From: Lysobacter lycopersici | GTDB lineage: Bacteria; Pseudomonadota; Gammaproteobacteria; Xanthomonadales; Xanthomonadaceae | Assembly: GCF_007556775.1 (NCBI RefSeq) | Contig: NZ_CP041742.1 | Span: 186,001 to 250,000 of the forward strand | Direction of reading: 5' to 3' | Length of the DNA stretch: 64,000 nt | Shown: piece by piece, positions 19,531 to 29,095 of the stretch | How the letters are laid out: the number at the start of each line of letters is the position of its first letter | How positions within the stretch are numbered: the first letter of the stretch is position 1 | Notes under the pieces: model-generated | Told to the model about the DNA's origin: nothing | Databases searched by the model: none | The model's input: only the letters and a program-made list of their open reading frames with translations | Made by a program: the position numbers and the translations under genes

Positions 19531-19803
19531 TTGAGCGACGCCCCCGCCATCACGATCTACACCACCGCGATCTGCCCGTACTGCGTCGCCGCGAAGAATT
19601 TCCTGAAGAGCAAGGGCAGGGACTGGACCGAAGTACGCGTCGACACCGACCCGGCCGAGCGCGAGAAGATGATCGCGCGCACCCGCCGCACCAGCGTGCC
19701 GCAGATCTTCATCGGCGACACCCACGTCGGCGGCTACGACGACATGATGGCGCTGCATCGCGCCGGCAAGCTCGAAGCCCTGCTCGAAGGCGCCGGCGCA
19801 TGA
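19531..19803 (+). CDS. grxC: Glutaredoxin 3
   Basis: A 90-residue dithiol glutaredoxin that uses glutathione to reduce disulfides. The active site is CPYC near residue 15, with the cis-Pro loop TSVPQIFIG and the glutathione-binding GGYDDM region. The start is taken as TTG at 19531 with a GGAGA site at 19521-19525; upstream in-frame ATG codons give sequence unlike the family. The stop overlaps the next start (ATGA at 19800-19803), which couples it to an AhpD-like protein. Confidence 0.92.
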   Translation: MSDAPAITIYTTAICPYCVAAKNFLKSKGRDWTEVRVDTDPAEREKMIARTRRTSVPQIFIGDTHVGGYDDMMALHRAGKLEALLEGAGA

Positions 19804-20192
19804 GCGACGCGAACGAGAAGGATCGCGTTTCGGAGTTCACCGAATTCCGCAAGCGCATGAACGAACGCATCCTCGCCGAACCCAACCAGGTGGTGCGGCG
19901 CTTCTTCGCGCTCGACACGCAGACCTATGCGGCCGGCGCGCTGGACGTGAAGACCAAGGAACTGTGCGGGCTGGTCGCGTCGATGGTGCTGCGTTGCGAC
20001 GATTGCATCAGCTACCACGTCGCCCAGTGCCGCGACGCCGGCGTGAGCCGCGACGAGATGTTCGAAGCGTTCTCCGTCGGGCTCGTCGTCGGCGGCAGCA
20101 TCGTGATCCCGCACCTGCGTCGCGCCGTCGACTTCCTCGACAAGCTCGAGCAGGGCGGGGCGGGAACGCCCGCCGCGCACGACCACGGCTGA
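19800..20192 (+). CDS. Carboxymuconolactone decarboxylase (AhpD-like) family protein
   Basis: A 130-residue all-helical protein of the CMD/AhpD family. The core TKELCGLVASMVLRCDDC followed by ISYHV holds the Glu, the CxxC pair and the His that make a redox-active site in AhpD-like alkylhydroperoxidases. Presence of CxxC favours a peroxidase or disulfide-exchange role over decarboxylation. It is translationally coupled to a glutaredoxin by a 4-nt overlap, which fits a small redox-defence pair; the partner relation is inference. The C-terminal tail ends in HDHG. Confidence 0.85.
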   Translation: MSDANEKDRVSEFTEFRKRMNERILAEPNQVVRRFFALDTQTYAAGALDVKTKELCGLVASMVLRCDDCISYHVAQCRDAGVSRDEMFEAFSVGLVVGGSIVIPHLRRAVDFLDKLEQGGAGTPAAHDHG

Positions 20193-20220
20193 GCCTCGAA
20201 GGGCGGTCTGGCGTCGCGTC

Positions 20221-20229
20221 TGGCATAAT
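20221..20229 (+). promoter_or_regulatory. Candidate extended -10 for icd
   Basis: TGGCATAAT (TG-n-CATAAT) lies about 68 nt before the icd ATG, after the CMD gene. No good -35 was seen at the proper distance, so it would rely on the extended TG motif. Confidence 0.35.
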
Positions 20230-20297
20230 TCGCGCCCCATTCCCCCTTGGAAACGCGGGTTTTCCGCGGTTTCCACCCTGTCTGGAACTTTCGAAGA

Positions 20298-21302
20298 ATG
20301 ACGACGATCACGGTTCTCCGCGGCGACGGCATCGGCCCCGAGATCATGGATGCCACCCTGCACGTGCTCGATGCGATGCAGTTGGGCCTGCAGTACGAAT
20401 TCGCCGGCGCCGGCATGGTCGCGCTGGAAAAGCATGGCGAACTGCTGCCGCAGGCGACGCTCGATTCCATCGCCCGCAACAAGATCGCGCTGAAGAGCCC
20501 GCTGACCACGCCGGTCGGCGAAGGTTTTTCCTCGATCAACGTCGAATTGCGCAAGCGTTTCGACCTGTACGCCAACGTGCGCCCGGCGAAATCGTTCCCG
20601 AACACCAAGTCGCGTTTCCCGGCGGGCGTGGACCTGGTCACGGTGCGCGAGAACACCGAAGGCGCCTACATCGGCGAAGGCCAGCAGGTCAGCGACGACG
20701 GTGCCACCGCGACGCTCACGCAGAAGGTGACGCGCAAGGGTTCCGAGCGCATCGTGCGCTACGCCTTCGACCTCGCGCGCAACACCGGGCGCAAGAAAGT
20801 CACGGTGGTGCACAAGGCCAACATCCTGAAGTCGACTTCGGGCCTGTTCCTCAAGGTCGCGCGCGAAGTGGCGGCGCAGTATCCCGAGATCCAGTGCAAC
20901 GAACTGATCGTCGACAACTGCTGCATGCAGCTGGTGATGAAGCCCGAGCAGTTCGACGTGATCGTCACCACCAACCTGTTCGGCGACATCATTTCCGACC
21001 TGTGCGCCGGACTGGTCGGCGGCCTGGGCCTCGCGCCGGGCGCCAACATCGGCGAGCACGCGGCGATCTTCGAGGCGGTGCATGGTTCGGCGCCCGACAT
21101 CGCCGGCAAGGGCATCGCCAATCCCTGCGCATTGCTGCTCGCGGCCGGGCAGATGCTCGATCACCTCGGCCAGCCGGAACAGGCCGCGCGCCTGCGCAGC
21201 GCCATCGTCGCCACGCTGGAAGCGAAGGATGCGCTGACCCCGGACCTGGGTGGCGAGGGCAACACGCTGTCGTTCGCCAAGGCCATCGCCAGCCGGCTCT
21301 GA
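20298..21302 (+). CDS. icd: NAD-dependent isocitrate dehydrogenase
   Basis: Converts isocitrate to 2-oxoglutarate in the TCA cycle. The protein is compact at 334 residues, like the homodimeric NAD enzyme known from Xanthomonas and unlike the roughly 415-residue E. coli NADP enzyme. The substrate loop is SSINVELRKRFDLYANVRP and the metal site is FGDIISDLCAGLVGG. In the cofactor loop VHGSAPDIAGKG, Asp and Ile occupy the places of Lys344 and Tyr345 of the E. coli NADP enzyme, which predicts NAD preference. The start at 20298 gives MTTITVLRGDGIGPE. Isopropylmalate or homoisocitrate activity is less likely. Confidence 0.88.
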   Translation: MTTITVLRGDGIGPEIMDATLHVLDAMQLGLQYEFAGAGMVALEKHGELLPQATLDSIARNKIALKSPLTTPVGEGFSSINVELRKRFDLYANVRPAKSFPNTKSRFPAGVDLVTVRENTEGAYIGEGQQVSDDGATATLTQKVTRKGSERIVRYAFDLARNTGRKKVTVVHKANILKSTSGLFLKVAREVAAQYPEIQCNELIVDNCCMQLVMKPEQFDVIVTTNLFGDIISDLCAGLVGGLGLAPGANIGEHAAIFEAVHGSAPDIAGKGIANPCALLLAAGQMLDHLGQPEQAARLRSAIVATLEAKDALTPDLGGEGNTLSFAKAIASRL

Positions 21303-21312
21303 ACCGCGCGGT

Positions 21313-21341
21313 TTGACGCTCGGGGCCGCGTTCCGGACAAT
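21313..21341 (+). promoter_or_regulatory. Promoter of the tRNA array
   Basis: TTGACG (21313-21318), a 17-nt spacer and GACAAT (21336-21341) form a well-spaced sigma70 promoter 13 nt before tRNA-Pro. The G/C-only stretch after the -10 is the kind of discriminator associated with stringent control of stable-RNA genes. Confidence 0.65.
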
Positions 21342-21354
21342 GCGCGCCCGACCT

Positions 21355-21431
<77 letters not shown>

Positions 21432-21467
21432 GGTTGCGGCGGTGGAACGATGCGACAATCCGGACGG

Positions 21468-21544
21468 GCGCCCGTAGCTCAACCGGATAGAGCACCGGCC
21501 TTCTAAGCCGGTGGTTGTGGGTTCGAGTCCCGCCGGGCGCGCCA
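21468..21544 (+). tRNA. tRNA-Arg (anticodon TCT)
   Basis: Acceptor GCGCCCG pairs with CGGGCGC, the anticodon loop is CTTCTAA, the T loop is TTCGAGT, and GCCA is encoded at the 3' end. It reads AGA/AGG, rare codons in this GC-rich genome. Confidence 0.95.
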
Positions 21545-21580
21545 TGCGTCGGCAGGTTTTCCATACAAAGAAGTTCCAGT

Positions 21581-21658
21581 GGTGGCTGTAGCTCAGTTGG
21601 TTAGAGTCCTGGATTGTGATTCCAGTTGTCGGGGGTTCGAGTCCCCTCAGCCACCCCA
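21581..21658 (+). tRNA. tRNA-His (anticodon GTG)
   Basis: Anticodon stem CTGGA/TCCAG around TTGTGAT. The extra G at -1 (21581) pairs with discriminator C, the identity feature of bacterial tRNA-His. CCA is encoded. Confidence 0.95.
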
Positions 21659-21669
21659 ATTTTCGTGTT

Positions 21670-21678
21670 TGCTATACT
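21670..21678 (+). promoter_or_regulatory. Extended -10 promoter element before tRNA-Lys
   Basis: TGCTATACT, an extended -10 (TG-n-TATACT), lies 10 nt before tRNA-Lys, right after tRNA-His. It could give tRNA-Lys its own start in addition to read-through from the array promoter. Confidence 0.5.
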
Positions 21679-21688
21679 TCCCGCCTCG

Positions 21689-21764
21689 GGGCCGTTAGCT
21701 CAGTTGGTAGAGCAGTTGACTCTTAATCAATAGGTCCAAGGTTCGAATCCTTGACGGCCCACCA
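21689..21764 (+). tRNA. tRNA-Lys (anticodon CTT)
   Basis: Acceptor GGGCCGT pairs with ACGGCCC, the anticodon loop is CTCTTAA, and CCA is encoded. Its last 16 nt and the following terminator are repeated at 21919-21971. Confidence 0.95.
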
Positions 21765-21770
21765 ATCCCG

Positions 21771-21801
21771 AAACGCCCGGCACTGCCGGGCGTTTTCTTT
21801 T
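21771..21801 (+). terminator. Terminator after tRNA-Lys
   Basis: Stem AAACGCCCGGC / GCCGGGCGTTT with a 3-nt loop, followed by TCTTTT. A classic intrinsic terminator, duplicated about 170 nt downstream. Confidence 0.9.
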
Positions 21802-21819
21802 CCGCCGCCGCCAAGTCTT

Positions 21820-21900
21820 CGAACCTGCGGTTCGCCCGCTGCGCGGGCCCGGCCACGCGCTGGACGCGTGGCGTTCGCGCGGACGCGAACCGATGGTTCG
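21820..21900. repeat. Array of back-to-back short hairpins (near tRNA-Lys)
   Basis: Consecutive perfect hairpins: CGAAC/GTTCG (21820-21834), CCCGC/GCGGG (21835-21847), GCCACGCG/CGCGTGGC (21852-21872) and GTTCGCG/CGCGAAC (21873-21890). An alternative CGAACC/GGTTCG at 21886-21900 overlaps the last one. No reading frame is supported. A similar run is at 36705-36773. Confidence 0.8.
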
Positions 21901-21918
21901 CGATCCGTCCGCGCTCAC

Positions 21919-21971
21919 CCTTGACGGCCCACCAATCCCGAAACGCCCGGCCTTGCCGGGCGTTTTCTTTT
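21919..21971 (+). pseudogene. tRNA-Lys 3' remnant with terminator copy
   Basis: The last 16 nt of tRNA-Lys (CCTTGACGGCCCACCA) without the rest of the gene, followed by a second terminator hairpin (CGCCCGGC / GCCGGGCG, then TTTTCTTTT). It cannot form a tRNA. It may still terminate transcription ahead of tRNA-Leu. Confidence 0.85.
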
Positions 21972-22009
21972 GCGATCCGCGATCCCGCCGCCAGCTAGAA
22001 TGCCCCGGC

Positions 22010-22094
22010 GCGAAAGTGGCGGAATTGGTAGACGCACTGGATTTAGGTTCCAGCGGGTAACCCCGTCCGGGTTCGAGTCCCGGCTTTCGCACCA
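22010..22094 (+). tRNA. tRNA-Leu (anticodon TAG)
   Basis: Acceptor GCGAAAG pairs with CTTTCGC, anticodon stem CTGGA/TCCAG surrounds TTTAGGT, there is a long class II variable arm, and CCA is encoded. A TAGAAT hexamer at 21996-22001 may be its own -10. Confidence 0.95.
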
Positions 22095-22237
22095 GATTCC
22101 CATCGCGAAAGCTGGCGGCGGGGCACCAATTCGGGGAAAATCCCCGGTTCCCCGCACCTAGCGCGGATCCCAGCCGGCGCCCGCGCCAAGAACCATCGGA
22201 ACCCGCAGCCGACACCGCGGGCAGGAGCATTACCAGC

Positions 22238-23542
22238 ATGCAGACTTCGGTCGAAACCATCGGAAACCTCGAACGCCGCATCACCTTCCAGCTTCCCGCC
22301 GGGCAGCTCGAGGGCGAAGTCGGCGGCCGCCTGCGCGAGATCGCGCGCACCGCGCGGATCAAGGGCTTCCGCCCGGGCAAGGTGCCCGCCAAGGTCATCG
22401 AACAGCGCTACGGGCCGCAGGTGCGCGCCGAAGTGCTCGACGGCCTGCTGCGGGAAGGTTTCGACCAGGCCGTGCGCGGCAACGACCTGCGCATCGCCGG
22501 CAGCCCGTCGATCGCGCCGGGCGAGGCGAAGGACGGCGAACTTGCTTACGTGGCGACGTTCGAGGTGGTGCCCGAGTTCGGCGACATCGACGTGGCCACG
22601 CTCGACGTGGTCCGCCACACCGCCGAGGTCAGCGAGGAAGACATCGACCGCATGGTCGAGAACCTGCGCCTGCAGCGCCGCAGCTGGAGCGTGGTGGAAC
22701 GCGAGGCCCGCGAGGGCGACGCGGTCGAGGCGCAGACCTGGTCGCTGGTCGATGGCGAGCGCCTGCCGCCCGAAGGTTCCGAGCGGATGCTGACCGTGAT
22801 CGGCTCGGGATCGGTGTTGCCGCAACTCGAACAGGCCCTTTCCGACATGCGTGCCGGCGAGGAAAAGACCGTCGAGGTCGCGTTTCCCGCCGACTGGCGC
22901 GTGATGCAGCTGGCCGGCAAGACCACGCAGGCGCACCTCACGGTCGAACGCGTGTCCGAGCCCGCGCTGCCCGAGGTCGATGCCGCGTTCATCCGCAGCT
23001 TCGGGGTCAAGGGCGGCGAGATGGAGCAGTTCCGCGCCGACATCCGCAGCAACCTCGAGCGCGAGCTCAAGGGCGCGCTGATGGGCCGCCTGCGCCGCGA
23101 GGTCAGCGAAAAGCTGGCTTCGGCCTATGAGCATGTCGAGATGCCGCCGCGCCTGGTCGAGAACGAAGCGCGCATGCTGGCCCAGCAGGCCGCCGAGCAG
23201 GTTCGCCGCCAAGGCGGCAATCCGCAGTTGCCGGAAAACGCGCACGAAGCCTTCCTCGACGGCGCGCGCAAGCGCGTGCTGGTCGGGCTGCTGGTCGGCG
23301 AAGTCGCCCGGCGCAACCAACTGCGCCTGGATCCGGCCCGGGTGAACGAGACCCTGCGCCTGATCGCCTCGACCTACGAGGAACCGCAGCAGGTCATTGA
23401 GATGTACCGCGACGATCCCCAGCTCATGTCCAGCCTGCAGTCGCGGGTGATGGAAGAGCAGGTGATCGACTGGATCGCCGAGCGCGCCCGCCACCGCGAC
23501 GAGCCCTTGTCCTTCCAGGAGGCGATCTCGCCGTCGGCGTGA
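22238..23542 (+). CDS. tig: Trigger factor
   Basis: A ribosome-bound chaperone and peptidyl-prolyl isomerase that meets nascent chains at the exit tunnel. It has 434 residues, the normal length. The N-terminal ribosome-binding domain holds the signature GFRPGKVP (E. coli GFRKGKVP) near residue 45. A degenerate FKBP domain spans about 150-240, where the family FDFVGSIDG-like core is reduced, and a long helical C-terminal chaperone domain follows. The start [14 protein letters not shown] is typical. It leads the tig-clpP-clpX-lon block, conserved widely in proteobacteria, with clpP 25 nt downstream. Confidence 0.96.
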   Translation: MQTSVETIGNLERRITFQLPAGQLEGEVGGRLREIARTARIKGFRPGKVPAKVIEQRYGPQVRAEVLDGLLREGFDQAVRGNDLRIAGSPSIAPGEAKDGELAYVATFEVVPEFGDIDVATLDVVRHTAEVSEEDIDRMVENLRLQRRSWSVVEREAREGDAVEAQTWSLVDGERLPPEGSERMLTVIGSGSVLPQLEQALSDMRAGEEKTVEVAFPADWRVMQLAGKTTQAHLTVERVSEPALPEVDAAFIRSFGVKGGEMEQFRADIRSNLERELKGALMGRLRREVSEKLASAYEHVEMPPRLVENEARMLAQQAAEQVRRQGGNPQLPENAHEAFLDGARKRVLVGLLVGEVARRNQLRLDPARVNETLRLIASTYEEPQQVIEMYRDDPQLMSSLQSRVMEEQVIDWIAERARHRDEPLSFQEAISPSA

Positions 23543-23567
23543 CGCCCCGTCCAACCCGAGGAACGCC

Positions 23568-24194
23568 ATGAGCCACGAGACCAAAGCCCTGAACCTGGTG
23601 CCGATGGTGGTCGAACAGACCAGCCGCGGCGAGCGCGCCTACGACATCTATTCGCGGCTGCTCAAGGAGCGGGTGATCTTCCTCGTCGGCGGCATCGACG
23701 ATGCCGTCGCCAACGTGATCGTGGCGCAGCTGCTGTTCCTCGAGGCCGAGAACCCCGAGAAGGACATCAGCCTGTACATCAACTCGCCGGGTGGCATCGT
23801 CACCTCGGGCATGGCGATCTACGACACCATGCAGTTCATCAAGCCGGACGTGTCGACCATCTGCGTCGGCCAGGCCGCCTCGATGGGCGCGGTGCTGCTC
23901 GCCGCCGGCGCCAAGGGCAAGCGTTACGCGTTGCCCAATTCGCGGGTGATGATCCACCAGCCGCTGGGCGGCGCGCAGGGCCAGGCCGCCGACATCGACA
24001 TCCAGGCGCGCGAGATACTGTCCATGCGCCAGCGCCTGAACGAGATCCTGTCCAAGCACACCGGCCAACCGATCGACACCATCGCCCGCGACACCGACCG
24101 CGACAACTTCAAGTCGGCGGAAGCGGCACAGGCCTACGGCCTGATCGACCAGGTGCTGGAGAGGCGCCCGGACGAGACCATCCAGCCCGGCTGA
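23568..24194 (+). CDS. clpP: ATP-dependent Clp protease proteolytic subunit
   Basis: The serine peptidase ring that degrades substrates unfolded by ClpX or ClpA. It has 208 residues with a short propeptide-like start ([30 protein letters not shown], normally processed). The catalytic Ser lies in [14 protein letters not shown], the His in MIHQPLGG and the Asp in DTDRDN. The oxyanion region is SPGG. The gap to clpX is 118 nt and contains a run of T residues (about 24219-24227) and a possible extended -10 for clpX. Confidence 0.97.
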   Translation: MSHETKALNLVPMVVEQTSRGERAYDIYSRLLKERVIFLVGGIDDAVANVIVAQLLFLEAENPEKDISLYINSPGGIVTSGMAIYDTMQFIKPDVSTICVGQAASMGAVLLAAGAKGKRYALPNSRVMIHQPLGGAQGQAADIDIQAREILSMRQRLNEILSKHTGQPIDTIARDTDRDNFKSAEAAQAYGLIDQVLERRPDETIQPG

Positions 24195-24266
24195 TAGTTG
24201 CGCAACTGGCTGATTTGAAACTGTTTTTTTTATTGAAACCGGGGCCGGAGTCGATCTGGCCCCTTG

Positions 24267-24275
24267 TGCTATTCT
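24267..24275 (+). promoter_or_regulatory. Candidate extended -10 for clpX
   Basis: TGCTATTCT (TG-n-TATTCT) lies 37 nt before the clpX ATG. No convincing -35 is present and no sigma32-type pair with correct spacing was found, so heat-shock control is not visible here. Confidence 0.4.
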
Positions 24276-24312
24276 CGGGCCGAAACCGGCTCCAAGCATC
24301 GGGTAATTCGGA

Positions 24313-25599
<1,287 letters not shown>

Positions 25600-25705
25600 C
25601 GGCCGCCATCGGGCGGTGGCGCGGCGCTTGCAAGCGCCCGGCACCGGCCCCATAACGGCAGGACCGGCGCGCGTCGCCGGGTCTCTCCTTCCTGCCGGAG
25701 CCAGC

Positions 25706-28150
25706 ATGCCCCAGTCCGCCGATCGCCTCGTCCTGCCGGTCTTGCCGCTGCGCGACGTGGTGGTGTTCCCGCACATGGTCATCCCGTTGTTCGTCGGCCG
25801 CGAGAAATCGATCGCGGCGCTGGAACAGGCGATGGCCGCGGACAAGCGCATCGTGCTGCTGGCGCAGAAGTCGGCCGAAACCGACGACCCGGGCGCTTCC
25901 GACCTGTACGAGGTCGGTACCCTGGCGCAGGTGCTGCAACTGCTGAAGCTGCCCGACGGCACGATCAAGGTACTGGTCGAAGGCAACACGCGCGTGCGCG
26001 TGTCCGCGATCCGCGAGGTCGATGGCGCGCTCTCGGGCGAAGCCGTCGCGATCGGCGACGGCGACCAGGAAGCCACGCGCGAGACCGAGGCGGTGGCGCG
26101 TTCGCTGCTTTCGCTGTTCGAGCAATACGTCAAGACCAACCGCAAGCTGCCGCCGGAGCTGCTGCAGACGCTGTCCGGCATCGACGAGCCCGGCCGCCTC
26201 GCGGATACCGCATCCGCGCACCTCGGCGTGCGCCTGGCCGAGAAGCAGCGCCTGCTGGAAACGCTGGACGTCGACAAGCGGCTCGAGTTGCTCGTCGGTT
26301 TCGTCGATGGCGAGATCGACGTGCAGCAGATGGAAAAGCGCATTCGCGGCCGGGTGAAGTCGCAGATGGAGAAATCGCAGCGCGAGTACTACCTCAACGA
26401 GCAGATGAAGGCCATCCAGAAGGAGCTGGGCGAGATCGACGAAGCGCCCAACGACATGGACGAGCTCGCGCGCAAGATCGCCGAGGCCGGGATGCCGAAG
26501 CCGGTGGAAGCCAAGGCGAAGAACGAACTCAACAAGCTCAAGCAGATGTCGCCGATGTCGGCCGAGGCCGGCGTCGTGCGCAATTACCTCGACTGGCTGC
26601 TCGGGGTGCCGTGGAAGAAGCGCACCAAGGTCCGCAAGGACCTGAAGGCCGCGCAGGACGTGCTCGACGCCGATCACTACGGCCTGGAAAAGGTCAAGGA
26701 ACGCATCCTCGAATATCTCGCGGTGCAATCGCGAGTGGCGAAGATGAAAGGCGCGATCCTGTGCCTGGTCGGGCCGCCTGGCGTGGGCAAGACCTCGCTC
26801 GGCCAGTCGATCGCCAAGGCGACCAACCGCAAGTTCGTGCGCATGTCGCTCGGCGGCGTGCGCGATGAAGCGGAAATCCGCGGGCATCGCCGCACCTACG
26901 TTGGTTCGATGCCGGGCCGCATCGTGCAGAACCTCAACAAGGTCGGCACCAAGAATCCGCTGTTCGTGCTCGACGAGATCGACAAGATGTCGATGGACTT
27001 CCGCGGCGATCCGTCCTCGGCGCTGCTCGAGGTGCTCGATCCGGAGCAGAACAACGCGTTCAACGACCATTACCTCGAAGTCGACCTCGACCTGAGCGAG
27101 GTGATGTTCGTCGCCACCTCCAACTCGCTGAACATCCCGGGGCCGTTGCTGGACCGCATGGAAGTGATCCGCATCCCCGGCTACACCGAGGAGGAGAAGC
27201 TCAACATCGCGATGCGCTACCTCGTGCCCAAGCAGCTCAAGGCGAACGGGCTGCGCGAGGGCGAGCTCGCCATCGCCGAATCCGCGATCCGCGACATCGT
27301 GCGTTACTACACGCGCGAATCCGGCGTGCGCAACCTCGAGCGCGAGATCGCGCGCATCGCCCGCAAGGTGGTCAAGGAGATCGCGCTCAAGGGCCCGCAA
27401 CCGACGGCGAAGAAGGGCGCCGCCAAGCCGAAGACGGTCAGCGTCACCGGCAAGAACCTCGACAAGTACCTGGGCGTGCAGCGCTACGACTTCGGTCGCG
27501 CCGAAGCCGAGAACGAGATCGGCCTCGTCACCGGCCTGGCCTGGACCGAGGTCGGCGGCGACCTGCTGCAGATCGAATCGACCCTGGTGCCGGGCAAGGG
27601 CGCGTTGATCCTCACCGGGCAGCTCGGCGACGTGATGAAGGAATCCGCATCGGCCGCGTTGTCCGTCGTGCGCGCGCGCACCGACCGCCTCGGCATCGAC
27701 CTGGACTTCCTGCAGAAGCACGACGTGCACGTGCACGTTCCCGATGGCGCCACGCCCAAGGACGGCCCCAGCGCCGGCATCGCGATGGCGACGTCGCTGG
27801 TGTCGACGTTGACCAGGATCCCGGTGCGCAACGACATCGCCATGACCGGGGAAATCACCTTGCGCGGCAAGGTCACCGCGATCGGCGGGCTCAAGGAGAA
27901 ACTGCTTGCGGCGCTGCGCGGCGGCATCAAGACCGTGCTCATTCCCGACGAGAACCGCAAGGACCTCGCGGATATCCCCAAGAACGTCACCCAGCACATG
28001 AAGATCGTGCCGGTGAAGTGGATAGACGAAGTGCTCGACCTCGCGCTCGAGCGCGCACCGATCCCGCGCAGCGCACCGCAGCCGGCCGAAGGAGAGGCGC
28101 CGCCTGCCGGCGACAAGTCGTCGCCATCGGCGCTGGACATCACGCATTGA
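25706..28150 (+). CDS. lon: ATP-dependent protease Lon (LonA)
   Basis: A single-chain AAA+ serine protease, 814 residues. The N-terminal substrate-binding domain (about 10-200) starts [18 protein letters not shown]. The AAA+ core has Walker [12 protein letters not shown] and Walker [11 protein letters not shown]. The protease domain holds the catalytic Ser in [15 protein letters not shown] and the Lys in [17 protein letters not shown]. The start at 25706 has a GGAG site at 25697-25700. The tail after [12 protein letters not shown] is extended by about 32 residues rich in Pro, Ala and Ser. It degrades misfolded proteins and regulators. Confidence 0.97.
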   Translation: MPQSADRLVLPVLPLRDVVVFPHMVIPLFVGREKSIAALEQAMAADKRIVLLAQKSAETDDPGASDLYEVGTLAQVLQLLKLPDGTIKVLVEGNTRVRVSAIREVDGALSGEAVAIGDGDQEATRETEAVARSLLSLFEQYVKTNRKLPPELLQTLSGIDEPGRLADTASAHLGVRLAEKQRLLETLDVDKRLELLVGFVDGEIDVQQMEKRIRGRVKSQMEKSQREYYLNEQMKAIQKELGEIDEAPNDMDELARKIAEAGMPKPVEAKAKNELNKLKQMSPMSAEAGVVRNYLDWLLGVPWKKRTKVRKDLKAAQDVLDADHYGLEKVKERILEYLAVQSRVAKMKGAILCLVGPPGVGKTSLGQSIAKATNRKFVRMSLGGVRDEAEIRGHRRTYVGSMPGRIVQNLNKVGTKNPLFVLDEIDKMSMDFRGDPSSALLEVLDPEQNNAFNDHYLEVDLDLSEVMFVATSNSLNIPGPLLDRMEVIRIPGYTEEEKLNIAMRYLVPKQLKANGLREGELAIAESAIRDIVRYYTRESGVRNLEREIARIARKVVKEIALKGPQPTAKKGAAKPKTVSVTGKNLDKYLGVQRYDFGRAEAENEIGLVTGLAWTEVGGDLLQIESTLVPGKGALILTGQLGDVMKESASAALSVVRARTDRLGIDLDFLQKHDVHVHVPDGATPKDGPSAGIAMATSLVSTLTRIPVRNDIAMTGEITLRGKVTAIGGLKEKLLAALRGGIKTVLIPDENRKDLADIPKNVTQHMKIVPVKWIDEVLDLALERAPIPRSAPQPAEGEAPPAGDKSSPSALDITH

Positions 28151-28174
28151 ACATGCTTGCGCCGAAAAAACGCC

Positions 28175-28204
28175 TTATTGCGCTGAAAACCCCGCTGGTA
28201 TAAC
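28175..28204 (+). promoter_or_regulatory. Candidate promoter of the HU gene
   Basis: TTATTG (28175-28180), 18 nt, TATAAC (28199-28204), in an AT-rich patch right after lon. It would give a leader of about 150 nt before the HU start at 28360; E. coli hupB likewise lies after lon with its own promoters. Confidence 0.45.
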
Positions 28205-28359
28205 GTTTTCGCCGGATGTTCGCTGGCGGATGCACTTGCGTGTCCGCCCGCATGGAGGGAATGCGTTTTCCATCCATGCTCCGCATTCGCTGTTCCACGC
28301 CGCGTCCATGCGGCATTCCCCAATCGCCCGCGAGCGTGGCTCGCACACGGAGACACCAC

Positions 28360-28632
28360 ATGAACAAGAACGATCTCATCGACAAGGTTGCCGACGCGGC
28401 CGGACTGTCCAAGGCCGACGCCACGCGCGCGGTCGATGCGTTCACCGGTGCGGTGAGCAGTGCGCTGAAGGCCGGCGACAGCGTGGCGCTGGTCGGCTTC
28501 GGTACTTTCGAAGTGCGTTCGCGCAGCGCGCGTACCGGCCGCAATCCGCAGACCGGCGGCACCATCGAAATCCCCGCGTCCAAGGCGCCGGCGTTCAAGC
28601 CCGGCAAGGCGCTGAAGGATGCCGTGAACTGA
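28360..28632 (+). CDS. hupB: DNA-binding protein HU (beta type)
   Basis: A 90-residue nucleoid protein that binds and bends DNA as a dimer. The N-terminal helices [20 protein letters not shown] and the core [18 protein letters not shown] with the DNA-intercalating Pro of RNPQTG are classic. The tail [19 protein letters not shown] is complete. Placement after lon matches hupB in E. coli and other proteobacteria. The start at 28360 is preceded by a GGAGA site at 28349-28353. A terminator follows directly. Confidence 0.96.
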   Translation: MNKNDLIDKVADAAGLSKADATRAVDAFTGAVSSALKAGDSVALVGFGTFEVRSRSARTGRNPQTGGTIEIPASKAPAFKPGKALKDAVN

Positions 28633-28653
28633 TCCCATTGGGGTCGTGTCGTG

Positions 28654-28679
28654 AAAACCCGGCCACGCGCCGGGTTTTT
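28654..28679 (+). terminator. Terminator after hupB
   Basis: Stem AAAACCCGG / CCGGGTTTT with a 7-nt loop and a T-run, 21 nt after the HU stop. Confidence 0.9.
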
Positions 28680-28717
28680 CGTTGTAGAGTCCCGCCGCGG
28701 CGCGCCCTCACCCCTTG

Positions 28718-28742
28718 CCCTCTCCCGCGCGGCGGGAGAGGG
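28718..28742. repeat. CTCTCCC-type palindrome
   Basis: Arms CCCTCTCCCGC and GCGGGAGAGGG around GCG, between the hupB terminator and tRNA-Val. Same family as 11923-11948 and 63308-63334. Confidence 0.85.
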
Positions 28743-28788
28743 GGAGTGATACTCGCGCTGCGCGCGAGTGCGTTATTGTTTTGAAGCG

Positions 28789-28863
28789 GGGCGCTTAGCT
28801 CAGCGGTAGAGCGGCTCCTTTACACGGAGCGGGTCGGGGGTTCGATCCCCTCAGCGCCCACCA
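28789..28863 (+). tRNA. tRNA-Val (anticodon TAC)
   Basis: Acceptor GGGCGCT pairs with AGCGCCC, the anticodon loop is TTTACAC, the T arm is GGGGGTTCGATCCCC, and CCA is encoded. Confidence 0.95.
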
Positions 28864-28910
28864 GATCGGTTGCATGCAGCGGCGACGGTCTGTACCATGC
28901 GCGGCTCCGC

Positions 28911-28987
28911 GGAGTGGTAGTTCAGTCGGTTAGAATGCTGGCCTGTCACGCCGGAGGTCGCGGGTTCGAGTCCCGTCCACTCCGCCA
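28911..28987 (+). tRNA. tRNA-Asp (anticodon GTC)
   Basis: Acceptor GGAGTGG pairs with CCACTCC, the discriminator is G (an Asp identity base), the anticodon loop is CTGTCAC, and CCA is encoded. It is 47 nt after tRNA-Val and likely cotranscribed. Confidence 0.95.
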
Positions 28988-29095
28988 CTGTTTTCGCGAA
29001 AGGCGCCCGATGGGCGCCTTTCTTCGTTTCCGGCCTGCACGCGCGGCCCGCGCAGGCTAAACTCGCGGGCTTCGTCCCAAGCCCTATCCAGCACG

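Larger units (their letters stand above)
21749..21971 (+). repeat. 53-bp direct repeat of the tRNA-Lys 3' end plus terminator
   Basis: Copies at 21749-21801 and 21919-21971 are identical at 51 of 53 positions; they differ at 21782/21952 and 21783/21953. Each carries the final 16 nt of tRNA-Lys including CCA, then the terminator hairpin and T-run. The 117 nt between the copies is a run of short hairpins. Copies of a tRNA 3' end like this are the form taken by integration (att) sites or by tandem duplication of a terminator unit. Confidence 0.9.

Noticed and set aside
21689-21971. Genomic island at tRNA-Lys
   Set aside because: Only 117 nt separate the direct repeats and no integrase or cargo gene is present, so at most a scar is supported.
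24215-24230. Intrinsic terminator between clpP and clpX
   Set aside because: There is a run of T residues but no stable GC-rich stem directly before it.
24195-24312. Sigma32 heat-shock promoter before clpX
   Set aside because: TTGAAA occurs, but the distance to any CCCC-type -10 is about 20 nt, outside the normal range.
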